Origin: Streptomyces roseochromogenus subsp. oscitans DS 12.976 | GTDB lineage: Bacteria; Actinomycetota; Actinomycetes; Streptomycetales; Streptomycetaceae | Assembly (NCBI RefSeq): GCF_000497445.1 | Contig: NZ_CM002285.1 | Span: 290,938-354,937 of the forward strand | Reading direction: 5' to 3' | DNA length: 64,000 nt | Shown here: positions 53,162-61,798 of the stretch, piece by piece | How the letters are laid out: each line of letters opens with the position of its first letter | How positions within the stretch are numbered: the stretch's first letter is position 1 | Position numbers and translations under genes: made by a program | Notes under the pieces: generated by a model | The model's database searches: none | Told to the model about the DNA's origin: nothing | What the model saw: the letters and a program-made list of their open reading frames with translations, nothing else

Positions 53162-53369
53162 ACCATGCCGCATGCCGCGCCGAAATGCGGCAGTCCGTGC
53201 CGATCACCGTGTGCGTTCCCAACCCAGAGGCGGGGCGCGGGCGCAGACTTGCACAACGGCTTCGGTAGACGACGTACGGGCGGGTGAGGTGGGCGGTTCC
53301 AGTCGGAGGCGGTGGCGATGGCCGAGTGACCGCACGTGCAGCCGTGCAGTGGCGGGCCCCTCGCGGGCA

Positions 53370-53515
53370 GGCGCTTTCCCCGCCGGACGGCGGCGAGCGG
53401 CAACGGCTCCGTGGGATCCGGCAGCAGCTGGGGCACGGGGGAGGTCGGCGCGGGAGGCAGCGACGCGCAGGTTGAACAGTGCCGCTCCGCAGCCGAGGTG
53501 CAACGTGCCGTTCCC
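53370..53515 (-). pseudogene. Acg/Rv2032-type nitroreductase remnant
   Basis: One minus frame gives [17 protein letters not shown], and the next frame continues [19 protein letters not shown]. Together they resemble the middle of actinobacterial Acg-family nitroreductases ([11 protein letters not shown], then RLLPDP and LAxVRLG). Only about 45 codons remain. Rv2032 is a classical DosR-regulon gene, so the scrap fits the neighbourhood. Confidence 0.5.
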
Positions 53516-53631
53516 GGGGTCGCGCCTCCCTCACAGCACGCGGTCTCGGCTCGTCCAGGCGAGTACCCCGGCTCTGCGGGCGCGGACCCCCGGAAGTCGC
53601 GCGGCGCGTGCCGGCGGACATCGGGCGGACA

Positions 53632-54645
53632 TCAGGCTGTGTCGGGGCGGACCAGCACGTTGGCGCCGGAGCGGCCGGCGAAGTAGTCCTCGATGTTGGC
53701 CACGGTGGTCCGGGCGATCTGGCCGACGGCGTCCCTGGTGAAGTACGCCTGGTGCGAGGTGACGAGGACGTTGCTGAATGTCATCAGCCTCGCGAGGCGT
53801 TCGTCGGTCATCACCTCCAGCGACTTGTCCAGGAAGAACACACCGGCCTCCTCCTCGTACACGTCGAGACCTACACCCGTCAGCCGCCCCGCGCGCAGGG
53901 TCTCCAGCAGGGCGGCGGTGTCCACCAGCCCGCCGCGGCTGGAGTTGACCAGGATCGCGTCGTCCTTCATCAGGGCCAGGGCCTCGGCGTCGACGAGGTG
54001 ATGGGTCTCCGGCAGCAGCGGCACATGCAGGCTGACCAGGTCTGCCTCGGCGAACAGCCGCTCGCGCGTGACGTACTCCATCCCGAGGGCGAGGCAGTCG
54101 GGATTCTCCACGATGTCCCAGCCCAGCAAGCGCATCCCGAACCCATGGGCGATCGTCGCGAACGCTGTACCGATCTTGCCGGTGCCCACCACCCCGGCCG
54201 TACGGCCGCGCAGATCGCGGCCCATCAGTCCGTCGAGCCGGAAGTCGAACTCCCGGGTACGGTGCGCGGCCCGGACGATCCGGCGGTTGACGGCCAGCGC
54301 CAGCGTCCAGGCGAACTCGGCGACCGAGTACGGCGAGTAGTACGAGACCCGGGCCACCGTGAGCCCGAGTTCCCTGGCGGCGTCCAGGTCGATGTTGTTG
54401 TAACCGGTGGACCGTTGGGCGATCATCCGGGTGCCGCCCTTGGCGAGCGAGCGCAGGACCTCGGCGTCCAGGGTGTCATTGACGCTGCTGAGGACGACCT
54501 CGTTGCCCGCGGCGGTCGGCACGGTGTCCCGGTCCAGGAACATTCCGAGACACCGCAGCTCACGCCGGCCGCCGAACGCCTTGTCGAAGGCTTCCCTCAG
54601 CAACGGCTCCTCGTCCGCGAGAACGCCGTACGCGACGATCTCCAC
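53632..54645 (-). CDS. D-lactate dehydrogenase (LdhA-type 2-hydroxyacid dehydrogenase)
   Basis: 337 residues from ATG 54645. The NAD domain has GVVGTGKIGTAFATIAHGFG. Substrate and catalytic residues are in VNSSRGGLVDTAAL (Arg), GLDVYEEEAGVFF (Glu) and LVTSHQAYFTRDA (His). STGYNNIDLDAARELGLTVARV and YSPYSVAEFAWTLALAVNRRI are typical of fermentative LdhA enzymes. It reduces pyruvate to D-lactate and regenerates NAD+ when respiration stops. A half-site of the GGGCC box (GGGCCGATGGGGTC) begins at 54715, about 75 nt upstream. Confidence 0.92.
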   Translation of the reverse strand: MEIVAYGVLADEEPLLREAFDKAFGGRRELRCLGMFLDRDTVPTAAGNEVVLSSVNDTLDAEVLRSLAKGGTRMIAQRSTGYNNIDLDAARELGLTVARVSYYSPYSVAEFAWTLALAVNRRIVRAAHRTREFDFRLDGLMGRDLRGRTAGVVGTGKIGTAFATIAHGFGMRLLGWDIVENPDCLALGMEYVTRERLFAEADLVSLHVPLLPETHHLVDAEALALMKDDAILVNSSRGGLVDTAALLETLRAGRLTGVGLDVYEEEAGVFFLDKSLEVMTDERLARLMTFSNVLVTSHQAYFTRDAVGQIARTTVANIEDYFAGRSGANVLVRPDTA

Positions 54646-54860
54646 CTGCTGCTCCTCCCGCCGGAATCAAGCGATCACCTCTCCACCGTAGGCCGGGGCC
54701 GCCGAGGTGCGGGAGGGCCGATGGGGTCAGGAAGCGGACCCCGTTGTCCTCGGACGCCGGGCCACCCCGACGACGGCCAGCGGGCAGCGGACGTGGTGGA
54801 CCGGCGCATGGGTGACGGGGCCGATGCGTGCAAGCGGTCAGCCGTTCGGCCAGACGGTGA

Positions 54861-55378
54861 TCAGTCCTCGGCGACCAGCGCTGTCAGGTCGAGGAGCCGG
54901 TTGGTGTACCCCCACTCGTTGTCGTACCGGCCGAAGACCTTGACGAGGGCGCCGTTGGCCCGGGTCAGGGCCAGGTCGAAGACGCAGGAGACCGGGGCGC
55001 CGCTGACGTCGCGGGAGGCGGTGGGGGCCGTCGCCTTCGGCATCGACCGCGGCCTGCTGACCACCGTCCACGGCTACACCGATGACCAGGACCTTGGCCA
55101 TCGGCGCGAGACAGTTGGTGGTGCGTCAGGCGGCCGAGATGATCCGGTCGCGATGGCGGTCGTGGGTGTCCTCGTTGACGCCCATGACGATGCTGGCGTC
55201 CACGTCCTTGCCGGGCGCCGACGGGAGCACGGTGTGCGCGCCCGTCTTCAGGTGCAGGGCGGCCGGGTCGCGCCCGGCAGTGACGTTGATGCGCCTGCCG
55301 TCGCCGGAGGTCGAGTCGTACGCGCGCAGATGGGTGCGGCCGAAGCGGCCGAAGCCGTTGATGCCGACACGTACGGTC
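54861..55378 (-). pseudogene. glyceraldehyde-3-phosphate dehydrogenase remnant with a micro-inversion
   Basis: The N-terminus is intact (TVRVGINGFGRFGRTHLRAY) and so is the C-terminus (GALVKVFGRYDNEWGYTNRLL). At the active site the normal ASCTTNC reads A-stop-R-TTNC: the Ser codon is TGA (55126-55128) and the catalytic Cys codon is CGC. Just after APMAKVL, the 60 bp at 55033-55092 are inverted: on the plus strand they read AFGIDRGLLTTVHGYTDDQD, the segment that should follow on the minus strand. More than 100 codons between this and the C-terminus are missing. Confidence 0.88.
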
Positions 55379-55538
55379 ATGGTGAGGGGTTCCTCTGCGG
55401 CAGGGGATCCGGGGCGAGCCGTGGACGTCGGGATCAGGGGTGTCAGGAGTGCGCTGCTGCCCGCCGGTGAGTACGGTGGCGTCCAGGTGCTCGACTTGGG
55501 CGTGGGCGGTGTCATGAGCCGCCGCGCGGGGAGGCGGC

Positions 55539-56342
55539 ATGGGCGGCAAGAACGCGGCGAGGCTGCCGCTCAAGACGTACGAGAAGGAACTGCTCCGGCT
55601 GCAGACGGAGCTGGTGAAGCTGCAGGAGTGGGTGCGCTCCGAAGGCGCCCGGCTGGTGGTGGTCTTCGAGGGCCGGGACGCGGCCGGCAAGGGCGGCACC
55701 ATCCAGCGGGTCACGCAGTACCTCAACCCGCGCCTCGCCCGTATCGTGGCGTTGCCCAAGCCCACCGAGCGCGAGCGCGGCCAGTGGTACTTCCAGCGGT
55801 ATGTCGAGCATCTTCCGGCCACCGGGGAGATCGTGCTGTTCGACCGGTCCTGGTACAACCGGGCCGGGGTCGAGCACGTGATGGGTTTCTGTACGGAGGA
55901 CGAGCACCGGCTCTTCCTCCGACAGTGCCCGATCTTCGAGCGGATGCTGGTGGAAGACGGGATCCTGCTGCGCAAGTACTGGTTCTCCGTCAGCGACACC
56001 GAGCAGCAGGAGCGGTTCAGGCGCCGCCTGAAGGACCCCTTGCGGCGCTGGAAGCTGTCGTCGATGGACCTGGAGTCGATCACCCACTGGGAGGCCTACT
56101 CGCGGGCCAAGGACGAGATGCTGGTCCACACGGACATCACCGAGGCGCCGTGGTACATCGTGGAGAGCGACGACAAGCGCCGGGCCCGGCTGAACATGAT
56201 CGCCCACTTGCTGAGCACCGTACCCTACCACCACGTGCCGCCGCCGGTACTGGAGCTTCCGCCCCGGCCTGCGTCCACCGGCTACGAGCGCCCGCCGCGC
56301 GACCTGCAGACCTACGTCCCCGATCACGCGGCGAGCCTCTGA
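55539..56342 (+). CDS. ppk2: polyphosphate kinase 2 (PPK2)
   Basis: 267 residues from ATG 55539 with GGAGG upstream. Walker A is FEGRDAAGKGGTIQRVTQYL, Walker B is IVLFDRSWYNRAGVEHVMGF, and the lid is KYWFSVSDTEQQERFRRRL with DPLRRWKLSSMDL. It belongs to the PPK2 class that moves phosphate between polyphosphate and nucleotides, class I type (ADP or GDP) by length. It would regenerate ATP or GTP from polyphosphate in starved cells. It is divergent from the dead GAPDH gene. Confidence 0.93.
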   Translation: MGGKNAARLPLKTYEKELLRLQTELVKLQEWVRSEGARLVVVFEGRDAAGKGGTIQRVTQYLNPRLARIVALPKPTERERGQWYFQRYVEHLPATGEIVLFDRSWYNRAGVEHVMGFCTEDEHRLFLRQCPIFERMLVEDGILLRKYWFSVSDTEQQERFRRRLKDPLRRWKLSSMDLESITHWEAYSRAKDEMLVHTDITEAPWYIVESDDKRRARLNMIAHLLSTVPYHHVPPPVLELPPRPASTGYERPPRDLQTYVPDHAASL

Positions 56343-56395
56343 GCAGCCGGTCACCGCGGTCACGCCCGCTGCGGTACCAGTGCTGCCGGGCCGAG

Positions 56396-56473
56396 TCAGA
56401 GCCGCTGACCGATCTGGCGGTTGGTCAGCCCCTGCCCGATCAGGGCCAGGATCTCGCGCTCACACCCCGTCAG
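56396..56473 (-). pseudogene. LuxR/NarL helix-turn-helix scrap
   Basis: The minus frame reads LTGCEREILALIGQGLTNRQ, then IGQRL and a stop. It matches the first part of the HTH of the intact response regulator at 61089 (LSPRERDILSLIGDGLTNRE), ending before the recognition helix. It is the last trace of a second regulator. Confidence 0.65.
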
Positions 56474-56493
56474 GGGTGTCGACACGGTCGGGG

Positions 56494-57366
56494 TCAGGCA
56501 GTCTCCGGTACGACGGCCACCGGGCACGCGGCGTGGTGCAGTACCCCGTGGGCGACGCGGCCGAGTTGCAGGCCGAAGTGGCCATGGCGGCGGCGTGCGC
56601 CGACCACCAGCAGATCGGCCTCGCGGGAAGCGGCCAGGAGGGCGTCGCGGGTGCGGGCCTCGACCGTGCGCCGTTGTACGCGCAAGCCGTCCGGTACGTC
56701 ACGGAACGCCTCTTCCAGCGCTTCCACGGCCTGCTGCTCGTACAGATGGGCCGGTTCACCGGTGATCAGTGGATGGCCGGTGGTCGCATGTGCGGGCCGG
56801 CGCCAGGCCCGTACGGCCTCCAGCGGGACGCCACGCAGCAGGGCTTCCTCGATGGCGAACCGTACGGCGGCCGAGCCCGCCGGCTTCTCGCCGACTCCCA
56901 GGACGATGCGACCGTGCGCCCCCGGGTGGGCCTGGTTGTCGTGGCTGCCGCGCAGCACGATCACCGGGCAGTGCGCGTGAGCCGCCACCATGACGCTGAC
57001 AGAGCCCAGCAGCGCCTCCGTCACGCCGCTGCGGCCGCGGCAGCCCATGACCACCGCGAGGGCCGTCTGGCTCTCCCGCACGAGCGCGTACTCCGGCGCG
57101 TCGGGGAACAGGAAGGTGGTGACTTGCACGCCCGGCTGCCGACGACGGCCCCGACGCTCGGCGGTGTCGACGATGTCCTCCGCCATCGTCTCCTCCGACG
57201 GCTTGCTCACGTCATGCGCGAGAAAACCGCCTTCGTAGCGCTCCCACAAAGACGCGTACACCAGCCGGAGTCCTGCCCCGCGCAGGGCGGCCTCGTCGGC
57301 CGCCCACTCCACCGCTCTCAGGCTCGGCTCGGAACCATCTACGCCGACGACGATCGGGAGGTCCAT
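56494..57366 (-). CDS. tandem universal stress protein (two Usp domains)
   Basis: 290 residues from ATG 57366. Domain 1 (1-145) begins PIVVGVDGSEPSLRAVEWAA and ends with the ATP loop GCRGRSGVTEALLGSVSVMV. Domain 2 (150-290) begins GRIVLGVGEKPAGSAAVRFA and ends VVGARRRHGHFGLQLGRVAH, where the usual G-x-RG-xx-G loop is altered (GARRRHG). Domain 1 should bind ATP; domain 2 probably does not. DosR-controlled Usps share the layout. It lies 68 nt downstream of a second Usp gene on the same strand. Confidence 0.92.
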   Translation of the reverse strand: MDLPIVVGVDGSEPSLRAVEWAADEAALRGAGLRLVYASLWERYEGGFLAHDVSKPSEETMAEDIVDTAERRGRRRQPGVQVTTFLFPDAPEYALVRESQTALAVVMGCRGRSGVTEALLGSVSVMVAAHAHCPVIVLRGSHDNQAHPGAHGRIVLGVGEKPAGSAAVRFAIEEALLRGVPLEAVRAWRRPAHATTGHPLITGEPAHLYEQQAVEALEEAFRDVPDGLRVQRRTVEARTRDALLAASREADLLVVGARRRHGHFGLQLGRVAHGVLHHAACPVAVVPETA

Positions 57367-57434
57367 GCTGCTCACCGTTCCTCGAAGACCCTTACGGGCA
57401 CTGCCTTCATGGGCCCCCAGCACAGACCGCCGTG

Positions 57435-58340
57435 TCAGCCGTGCGCCACGACGGCGACGGGGGCGGTGATGTGGTGCAGGGCGGCATGAGTGACATGGCC
57501 GATATGAGCACCGAAGGAACCGGTGCGGATGCGGCGGCCGACGACGGCCAGGGAGGCGTCGCGGGCGGCGTTGACGAGGACCTGCGCGGCGCTGCCGCAC
57601 CGGCTCGCCTCGACCACGTGGACGCCCGGGAACTTCTGCTGCCAGGGACGCAGCACCTCGGCCAGGGCGGCGGCGTGCTCCCGCTCGAGCGAGTCGTAGA
57701 GTTCGGCGTCGCCGGGGAAGCGGTAGAAGGAGGTGGGCGGCTCGGGCCAGGCGTGCACGGCCCGCAGAGGCGCTTGCCTGCGTACGGCGGCGTCGAAGGC
57801 GAACTCCAGCAGCGTGTCGTCCGGGTGATCAGTGTCGAGGCCGAGCACCACGGGTCGGAAGGGCGTCGCGGCGGACGGCACGCCCGCCGGATCCATCGTG
57901 TGCTCGTCGGCGGCCTGTTCCCCCGCCCTCACCAGCACCACCGGCCGTTCCGCGCGCGCCACGACGGCCAGGCTCACCGAGCCGACCAGGAACCCGCCCA
58001 TGCCGCCGAAGCCCCGCGAGCCCAGCACCAGCAGGTCGGCGGAGCCCGCCGCCTCGCACAGGATGTCGGCCACGGTTCCCGTGAGCGTCTCGGTGATCAC
58101 CTCGATGCCCGGGTGCCGGAGACGGATTCCTTCCGCGGACTCACTCGGCATCTGCTCGGTCCAGCGCTGATGGGTCTCAGGGCCCAGCAGCGGGGCCTGG
58201 GCGAGGTGCTTGGGGAGTGGCTCCGGGACGTACACGATCTTCAGCGGCAGGCTGCGCAGCTGCGCTTCGCGCGCCGCCCATTCGGCGGCTGCACGGCTCT
58301 CGGGCGATCCGTCGAGGCCCACGGTGACGGTACGGGACAT
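57435..58340 (-). CDS. tandem universal stress protein (two Usp domains)
   Basis: 301 residues from ATG 58340 behind GGAGG. Domain 1 begins TVTVGLDGSPESRAAAEWAA and has the intact ATP loop GSRGFGGMGGFLVGSVSLAV. Domain 2 begins RPVVLGLDTDHPDDTLLEFA and ends VVGRRIRTGSFGAHIGHVTH with a modified loop. It is first gene of a two-Usp operon. A pair of GGGCC-type boxes lies 63-95 nt upstream, shared with the divergent SulP gene. Confidence 0.92.
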   Translation of the reverse strand: MSRTVTVGLDGSPESRAAAEWAAREAQLRSLPLKIVYVPEPLPKHLAQAPLLGPETHQRWTEQMPSESAEGIRLRHPGIEVITETLTGTVADILCEAAGSADLLVLGSRGFGGMGGFLVGSVSLAVVARAERPVVLVRAGEQAADEHTMDPAGVPSAATPFRPVVLGLDTDHPDDTLLEFAFDAAVRRQAPLRAVHAWPEPPTSFYRFPGDAELYDSLEREHAAALAEVLRPWQQKFPGVHVVEASRCGSAAQVLVNAARDASLAVVGRRIRTGSFGAHIGHVTHAALHHITAPVAVVAHG

Positions 58341-58402
58341 GGTCTCCACCTCCCGGTGAGGGTTCGACTCCAGCGTGATGACGTGGTCGTGATTCAGGTC
58401 AG

Positions 58403-58435
58403 GGGCCAGACGTCCCTCAGCGGGACCGACCGGCC
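58403..58435. promoter_or_regulatory. tandem GGGCC/GGGAC boxes between the Usp and SulP genes
   Basis: GGGCCAGACGTCCC (58403-58416) and GGGACCGACCGGCC (58422-58435) are 19 bp apart and lie about 70 nt from each divergent start (58340 and 58500). The GGGAC form is even closer to the mycobacterial DevR half-site. Confidence 0.55.
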
Positions 58436-58499
58436 TACCGTCATGCAACGGCTTGCGGGGTCCGTACGACAGTGGATCCTGAGAGCGGAGGACGAGCGC

Positions 58500-60209
58500 A
58501 TGGCCGAGGGCTCGGGCAGACGTACGCCGGGGAGGGCCTTCCTGATGCCCCGGCTCGGCGCTGGGTTCGTCCGCCGGCCGGGCCTGCTCAAGGGCGACCT
58601 GATCGCGGGCGTCACGGTGGCCGCGTACCTCGTGCCGCAGGTCATGGCGTACGCGGGCGTGGCCGGTCTGCCGCCGGTCGCCGGCCTGTGGGCGATCCTT
58701 CCGGCGCTCGCGCTGTACGCGCTGTTCGGCTCCTCACGTCTGTTGTCCGTCGGCCCGGAGTCCACGACAGCCCTGATGACGGCCACGGTGGTCGGTCCGC
58801 TGGCCGGCGGCGCTCCCGGTCACTACGCCTCGCTGGCGGCGGCCCTCGCCCTCACGGTGGGGCTGCTGTGCGTGGTGGCCCGGGCTCTCCGGCTGGGCTT
58901 TCTCGCGGATCTGCTCTCCCGCCCGGTCCTGATCGGCTATCTCGCGGGCGTAGCGCTGATCATGGCGGTGGACCAGCTGCCCCGGCTCACGGGTGTGCGG
59001 ACGAACAGTTCGCAGTTCCTGCCCCAACTGTGGTCGTTCTTCAGACATCTGTCGCAGTTGAACCCCTCGACCCTGGTTCTGTCCGCCGCCGCGCTGACGT
59101 TCCTCGTGGTGATGGCCCGCTTCGTCCCCAGGCTGCCCGGGCCCCTGATCGCCGTGGTCCTCGGTACCGCCGCCGTTGTCGCCTTCGACCTCGACGGCCG
59201 TTACGGCGTCGCGGTGATCGGCACGATGCCGTCCGGTCTTCCGTCGCCGGCCCTCCCCGATCTGGCGGGTTTGCCTCGCCTGGTGCTGCCGGCCTTCGGC
59301 GTGCTGCTCGTCGCGTACACCGATTTCATCCTCACCGCTCGAGCGTTCTCGGGCCCTGTCGGTGAGCGCCCGCTCGATGCCAACCGCGAGTTCCTGGCCC
59401 TGGGCGCGGCCAACCTGGGTGCCGGTGTGCTGCACGGCTTCCCCGTCAGCAGCAGCGCCAGCCGGACCGCGCTCGCCTCGTCCTCGGGTGCCCGCAGCCA
59501 GGCGTACTCGCTGGTCGCGGGAGCCGTGGTCCTGGCCGTTCTGCTGTTCCTCAGCCCGCTGCTGACCCGTACCCCGGCGGCTGTCCTCGGGGCACTCGTC
59601 GTGTACGCCGCGGCCCGCATGATCGACCTCGCGGGCTTCCGCCGGCTCGCGTCGTTCCGGCGCCGCGAGCTGCTCCTCGCCCTGGGCTGCCTCGCGGGCG
59701 TGCTCGCCCTGGACATCCTCTACGGGGTGCTCGTCGCTGTCGGACTGTCGGTGGCCGAGCTGCTCACCCGGGTTGCCCGGCCGCACGACGCGGTCCAGGG
59801 ACTGGTGCCCGGGCTCGCGGGCATGCACGACGTCGACGACTACCCGCAGGCGCGCACGATTCCGGGCCTGCTGGTGTACCGCTACGACTCGCCTCTGTTC
59901 TTCGCCAACGCGGAGGACTTCCGGCACCGGGCACTGGCCGCGGTCGACGAACAGACCGAGCCGGTCCGCTGGTTCGTCCTGAACACCGAGGCCAACGTCG
60001 AAGTGGACATCACGGCCCTGGACGCCGTGGACGACCTGCGCCGCGACCTCGCGGGCCGCGGCATCGTGTTCGCTCTCGCCCGGGTCAAACAGGACCTCCT
60101 GGACGACCTGGAGGCGTACGGCCTCGCGGAGTCCGTCGGCGCCGAGCGTATCTTCCCGACCCTGCCGACGGCGGTGGAGGGATACCGGGCATGGTGCCGC
60201 GACCACTGA
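58500..60209 (+). CDS. SulP-family anion transporter with STAS domain
   Basis: 569 residues from ATG 58500, with GGAGG 8 nt upstream. The N-terminal signature is DLIAGVTVAAYLVPQVMAYA and GLPPVAGLWAILPALALYALFGSS. About twelve helices follow, with FPVSSSASRTALASSSGARS in the core. The C-terminal STAS domain spans about 450-560 (GLLVYRYDSPLFFANAEDFR; VEVDITALDAVDDLRRDLAG). It may carry sulfate, bicarbonate or another anion. A broken homologue is at 24400-25030. Confidence 0.93.
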   Translation: MAEGSGRRTPGRAFLMPRLGAGFVRRPGLLKGDLIAGVTVAAYLVPQVMAYAGVAGLPPVAGLWAILPALALYALFGSSRLLSVGPESTTALMTATVVGPLAGGAPGHYASLAAALALTVGLLCVVARALRLGFLADLLSRPVLIGYLAGVALIMAVDQLPRLTGVRTNSSQFLPQLWSFFRHLSQLNPSTLVLSAAALTFLVVMARFVPRLPGPLIAVVLGTAAVVAFDLDGRYGVAVIGTMPSGLPSPALPDLAGLPRLVLPAFGVLLVAYTDFILTARAFSGPVGERPLDANREFLALGAANLGAGVLHGFPVSSSASRTALASSSGARSQAYSLVAGAVVLAVLLFLSPLLTRTPAAVLGALVVYAAARMIDLAGFRRLASFRRRELLLALGCLAGVLALDILYGVLVAVGLSVAELLTRVARPHDAVQGLVPGLAGMHDVDDYPQARTIPGLLVYRYDSPLFFANAEDFRHRALAAVDEQTEPVRWFVLNTEANVEVDITALDAVDDLRRDLAGRGIVFALARVKQDLLDDLEAYGLAESVGAERIFPTLPTAVEGYRAWCRDH

Positions 60210-60250
60210 TCGCCGCCCGGGCAGCCGGGAGCCGACCGCACGGCCCACCG

Positions 60251-60266
60251 GGGGCCGGATGGCCCC
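60251..60266. promoter_or_regulatory. GGGCC-type palindrome upstream of a CBS-BON gene
   Basis: GGGGCCGGATGGCCCC is centred 75 nt before ATG 60334. Confidence 0.55.
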
Positions 60267-60333
60267 TGGCAACCCGTCCCGCACCGGCACACGCTGGTAA
60301 CGGCAGGACCGACACAGCCCTCACGGAGTGATC

Positions 60334-61008
60334 ATGTACGGCACCTCGCACATCGTCAGCGATGTCATGACCCACACGGTCGCCGCCGTCGGGCGGCGGG
60401 CCCCCTTCAAGGAGATCGTGCAGCTGATGCAGGACTGGCGGGTCAGCGCGCTGCCCGTGATCGAGGGCGAGGGCCGGGTGACCGGTGTGGTCTCCGAGGC
60501 CGATCTGCTGCCCAAGGAGGAACTCCGGGACGACCCCGATACGGGCTACCTCCAGCTGCGTCAGCCCGTCGACGTGGCCAAGGCCGGCGCCCTCACCGCC
60601 GGAGACCTCATGTCCTCCCCTGCCGTCACGATCCGGGCCGGCGCCACCCTGGCCGAGGCCGCGCGCACCATGGCACGCGAGGGGGTCAAGAGGCTGCCGG
60701 TGGTGGACGAGGCCGGTCTGCTGGCGGGCGTCGTCAGCCGTGCCGACCTGCTCAAGGTCTTCCTGCGCGACGACGAGGACATCGCCGAGGAGGTCCGGCG
60801 CGAGATCGTGTCGTACCTCTTCCCGCTGTCGTCGTCGGCCGTCCGGGTCGAGGTGCACGACGGAGTCGTCACGCTGACCGGCCGGATCCGCGACAGTGCG
60901 CTGGTGCCGGTGGCCGCGCGCCTGGTACGGGCCGTCGAGGGCGTGGTGGACGTGCAGTTCGACCTGGCGCACGACGACCCCGGAGTGAGTGGGGCCGGTC
61001 GGCCCTAG
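60334..61008 (+). CDS. CBS-CBS-BON protein
   Basis: 224 residues from ATG 60334; ATG 60328 is two codons upstream. CBS 1: VSDVMTHTVAAVGRRAPF and LPVIEGEGRVTGVVSEADLL. CBS 2: LMSSPAVTIRAGATLAEAA and LPVVDEAGLLAGVVSRADLL. BON: VRVEVHDGVVTLTGRIRDSA. It is close to 34684 and 36066 in sequence. It lies just before the response regulator gene, and its 3' end contains the palindrome that probably serves the regulator's promoter. Confidence 0.92.
   Translation: MYGTSHIVSDVMTHTVAAVGRRAPFKEIVQLMQDWRVSALPVIEGEGRVTGVVSEADLLPKEELRDDPDTGYLQLRQPVDVAKAGALTAGDLMSSPAVTIRAGATLAEAARTMAREGVKRLPVVDEAGLLAGVVSRADLLKVFLRDDEDIAEEVRREIVSYLFPLSSSAVRVEVHDGVVTLTGRIRDSALVPVAARLVRAVEGVVDVQFDLAHDDPGVSGAGRP
60992..61005. promoter_or_regulatory. 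GGGCC-type palindrome upstream of the response regulator
   Basis: GGGCCGGTCGGCCC is centred 90 nt before ATG 61089, inside the last codons of the CBS-BON gene. It could allow autoregulation. Confidence 0.5.
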
Positions 61009-61088
61009 TGAGCGCGGAGCCGACGGGTGAATGATCGTCCGCATGGGCAGCTCGCGGTCTGTCCGTCCCCGGGGAACGAGAGGTCGCC

Positions 61089-61796
61089 ATGACCGAGCCA
61101 CGCGCCTTCACCGAGCAGGACCCGATCCGCGTGTTCCTGCTGGACGACCACGAGGTCGTACGACGGGGACTGACCGACCTGCTGGACGCCGAACCGGACA
61201 TCACCGTGGTAGGCGACGCGGACACGGCCGAGCACGCCCTCACCCGCGGTCCGGCACTGCGCCCGGACGTCGCCGTGCTGGACGTACGGCTGCCGGACGG
61301 GGACGGCATCTCGGTCTGCCGGGAGCTGCGCAGCCGGATGCCGGAACTGGCGTGTCTGATGCTGACCTCGTTCGACGACGAGGACGCCCTGCTCGACGCC
61401 ATCATGGCGGGGGCGTCCGGGTACGTCCTGAAACAGATCAAGGGATCCGACCTGGTCTCGGCCGTGCGCACCGTCGCCTCGGGCCAGTCGATGCTCGACC
61501 CGGCGACCACCGCCCGCCTCATGCGCTCGCTGCGCGCCGACCCGGCCGGGACACCGTCCCTCCCGCCGGAGCTGGCGGGCCTGTCACCACGGGAGCGGGA
61601 CATCCTCTCCCTCATCGGCGACGGACTGACCAACCGGGAGATCGGCAAGAAGCTGTACCTGTCGGAGAAGACCGTCAAGAACCACATCTCCCGGCTGCTG
61701 GCCAAGCTCGGTGTGCAGCGCCGGGTCCAGGCCGCCGTCCTCGCCTCCCACCTCGACCAGCACGAGGCAGCGGATCACTCCGGCTCCGCACACTGA
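61089..61796 (+). CDS. DevR/OsdR-like NarL-family response regulator
   Basis: 235 residues from ATG 61089. The receiver domain is IRVFLLDDHEVVRRGLTDLL with phospho-acceptor Asp65 (VAVLDVRLPDGDG), Thr93 (MLTSFDDED) and Lys115 (GYVLKQIKGSDL). The HTH at 165-220 is LSPRERDILSLIGDGLTNRE, then SEKTVKNHISRLLAKLGV. The RLPDG, TSFDDEDAL and YVLKQIKG details match mycobacterial DevR (DosR) and its Streptomyces counterpart. The DevS-like kinase at 36940-38661 is the likely partner. It is convergent with the CBS gene (2 nt apart). Confidence 0.92.
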   Translation: MTEPRAFTEQDPIRVFLLDDHEVVRRGLTDLLDAEPDITVVGDADTAEHALTRGPALRPDVAVLDVRLPDGDGISVCRELRSRMPELACLMLTSFDDEDALLDAIMAGASGYVLKQIKGSDLVSAVRTVASGQSMLDPATTARLMRSLRADPAGTPSLPPELAGLSPRERDILSLIGDGLTNREIGKKLYLSEKTVKNHISRLLAKLGVQRRVQAAVLASHLDQHEAADHSGSAH

Positions 61797-61798
61797 GG

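Noticed and set aside
50512..53268. 918-codon plus-strand ORF opposite phosphoketolase
   Set aside because: Antisense shadow; the minus strand has all phosphoketolase signatures.
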